From assembly GCA_041648505.1 (NCBI GenBank), contig JBAZOY010000114.1:1-5634 (forward strand): a stretch of DNA of 5,634 nt, written 5' to 3'. Of this stretch, positions 4,221 through 5,634 are shown piece by piece (the first letter of the stretch is position 1; every line of letters starts with the position of its first letter). The notes under the pieces are model-generated. The model saw nothing but the letters and a program-made list of their open reading frames with translations. It searched no databases and was not told the origin of the DNA. The position numbers and the translations under genes are program-made. Origin of the DNA: JBAZOY01 sp041648505. GTDB lineage: Bacteria > Desulfobacterota > Syntrophia > Syntrophales > CG2-30-49-12.

Positions 4221-5634
4221 ATGCCGGAACATATTCGCTGGGGAATGGATAATCCGCATCCGTTGTCGCAGATGAGGACGGAGCTGGTGTGGGAAGGGAA
4301 GTACGATGAATACGGGAAGAGACGCACCATCGATATTGCCGGGTGCGCCATGCCGATGCAGAGGATCGAGACGATTGACGAGCCGGCTTCCCGCCTGATG
4401 TCCCAGGGCGGTCTATTTGACGCTGTGAAGGCCCACCGGGACGACTTCCGCAACATGCTCATCTGGGGGGACAACAAACTGGTCATGGCGAGTCTGCTCC
4501 AGCAGTTCAAGGGGAAGATCGACCTTATCTATATTGATCCGCCCTTTGATGTCGGGGCGGACTTTACGATGAATGTCCCCATCGGCGATGCAAAGGAGAC
4601 CGTCGGCAAGGATCAGTCCACACTGGAGATGGTAGCCTACCGGGACATGTGGGGCAAGGGGACGGATTCGTACCTCCACATAATGTACGAGCGGATGGCG
4701 TTGATGAAGGAGTTGTTGAGTGAAAAGGGAAGTATTTATGTGCATCTCGCCCACCATGTGGGTCATTATCTGAAAGTTATTTTAGACGAAGTTTTTGGGA
4801 AAGATAATTTTTTAAATGAAGTGATCTGGCATTACAAACGTTGGCCTACGCCATCACGAGACTTCCAGAAAATGCATGATAATTTATTCTTGTACATAAA
4901 AAACAAGGGTGTGCATACATTTAACAGATTGTTCGGTGAGAGAACGGAAGAAACGCAAAAGCGGTGGAAAGACAAAAGAATTGTTGCTTTCCATGACGAT
5001 TCTGGACAACGAATACCTTCTAGTTCGCTGGAAGAAGAATCGCTTGGTGCACCGCTGGATGATGTCTGGGACATTGGCATTATCGCACCAGTTGCTCATG
5101 AACGTACCGGGTATGATACCCAAAAACCCGAAGCCCTCCTTGAACGTATCATCAAAGCCTCCTCAAACGAAGGCGACCTCGTGGCCGATTTCTTCTGCGG
5201 GTCAGGGACGACCGGCACCGTGGCCGAACGGTTAGGCCGACGGTGGATCATGGCCGATTTAGGACGTTTTGCCATCCATACGAGCCGCAAGCGGCTCATT
5301 GAATTGCAGCGCAAGCTGCATGAGCAAGACAAACCTTATCGGGCCTTCGATGTATACAACCTTGGGCGGTACGAAAGACAATGGTGGCAGAAGGCACGTC
5401 TGAAGGGGGCGGATGAGGAGCATCGTAAAGTGATCCTCGGCTTCTACAAGGCCGAACCCTTGTCCAATATGACAAACCTCCTTCACGGGCGGAAGGGCCG
5501 CGCCCTCGTTTCCGTGGATGGCATCGACAGTATTCTCACCCGGAATGAGGTGCGGGCAGTAGCACAGACGGCGCGTGATGCCGGAGCAAAGGAAGTCCAC
5601 TGCCTCGCCTGGGAATTTGAAATGGACCTGCGCC
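4221..5634 (+). CDS. Beta-class (type III Mod-like) N4/N6 DNA methyltransferase, 3'-partial
   Basis: The frame is open for 471 codons with no stop before the window edge, so the gene is cut on the right. It should transfer a methyl group from S-adenosylmethionine to adenine (or cytosine N4) in DNA. Motif IV is DPPF at 106-109 in KIDLIYIDPPFDVGADF. Motif X is TQKPEALLERI (300-310). Motif I, the SAM-binding FCGSGT, is at 325-330, followed by GTVAERLGRRWIMADL. Motif IV before motif I defines the beta class, with target recognition expected in the stretch between (about 205-290). The start IRWGMDNPHPLSQMRTELVW and the late DVYNLGRYERQWWQK, HGRKGRALV and VDGIDSI segments match, as I recall them, large Mod-like methyltransferases of restriction systems. 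Residues 174-183 read VHLAHHVGHY where relatives I recall have VHCDWHVGHY. Coding DNA is GC-rich except about 4715-5090. It lies 26 bases after the SIR2 gene; a restriction subunit may lie beyond the window. Confidence 0.9.
   Translation, partial: MPEHIRWGMDNPHPLSQMRTELVWEGKYDEYGKRRTIDIAGCAMPMQRIETIDEPASRLMSQGGLFDAVKAHRDDFRNMLIWGDNKLVMASLLQQFKGKIDLIYIDPPFDVGADFTMNVPIGDAKETVGKDQSTLEMVAYRDMWGKGTDSYLHIMYERMALMKELLSEKGSIYVHLAHHVGHYLKVILDEVFGKDNFLNEVIWHYKRWPTPSRDFQKMHDNLFLYIKNKGVHTFNRLFGERTEETQKRWKDKRIVAFHDDSGQRIPSSSLEEESLGAPLDDVWDIGIIAPVAHERTGYDTQKPEALLERIIKASSNEGDLVADFFCGSGTTGTVAERLGRRWIMADLGRFAIHTSRKRLIELQRKLHEQDKPYRAFDVYNLGRYERQWWQKARLKGADEEHRKVILGFYKAEPLSNMTNLLHGRKGRALVSVDGIDSILTRNEVRAVAQTARDAGAKEVHCLAWEFEMDLR

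Noticed and set aside
4909..5235. 108-codon + strand ORF inside the methyltransferase
   Set aside because: It is an out-of-frame shadow of the continuous methyltransferase reading frame carrying motifs X and I.
4172..5600. Several minus-strand ORFs opposite the methyltransferase
   Set aside because: All are antisense shadows; codon content and conserved motifs support only the + strand frame.
1..5634. CRISPR array, tRNA or rRNA gene, insertion sequence
   Set aside because: No regularly spaced repeats, cloverleaf-like or rRNA-like sequence, transposase motif or IS-type terminal repeats were seen.

Overview
The window reads as a fragment of a bacterial chromosome carrying a defence-island-like, mosaic region. 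The only housekeeping-type gene, at the left edge, is a short GNAT acetyltransferase with a Cys-rich tail. I associate this form with arginine-type N-acetyltransferases of Desulfobacterota (former Deltaproteobacteria). Lineage is therefore a weak guess. Base composition swings between moderately GC-rich blocks (methyltransferase coding DNA, GNAT) and clearly AT-rich blocks (the three-gene cassette, the SIR2 gene and the spacers). This suggests assembly from several sources.

Layout, left to right, all on the + strand. (a) 1-380: 3' part of the GNAT gene, whose true start lies off the window. (b) 381-656: AT-rich spacer with several small inverted and direct repeats. (c) 657-815: decayed first ~50 codons of a DNA methyltransferase, about 83% identical (hand count) to the start of the intact methyltransferase at 4221, then broken by a 2-bp deletion and stop codons. 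(d) 948-2659: a tight operon of three small genes, two unrecognised and the third an HEPN-like protein; gaps are 2 and 3 bases, and a candidate promoter lies at 852-880. (e) 2660-2893: spacer with mutually exclusive small hairpins. (f) 2894-3034: another orphan 5' end, resembling the N-terminus of a second large DNA methyltransferase or restriction-associated protein. (g) 3126-3194: a 22-codon ORF with a good Shine-Dalgarno sequence that overlaps the start of (h). (h) 3181-4194: a SIR2-like predicted NADase. (i) 4221 to the right edge: a beta-class (type III Mod-like) N4/N6 DNA methyltransferase that is open at 5634, with 26 bases between it and the SIR2 stop.

How they may work together (inference): the SIR2 protein and the methyltransferase look co-transcribed. 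A restriction-modification or modification-based system would be paired with an NAD-depleting effector. The HEPN cassette is a separate candidate defence or toxin-antitoxin-like module. Both truncated 5' ends sit just before cargo genes. This suggests that methyltransferase loci here have repeatedly been interrupted or replaced by other defence genes. The best candidates for something undescribed are the three-gene HEPN operon and the SIR2-methyltransferase pairing with its overlapping upstream ORF. The AT-rich central part of the methyltransferase, which should hold its target-recognition domain, also looks like an exchanged segment.
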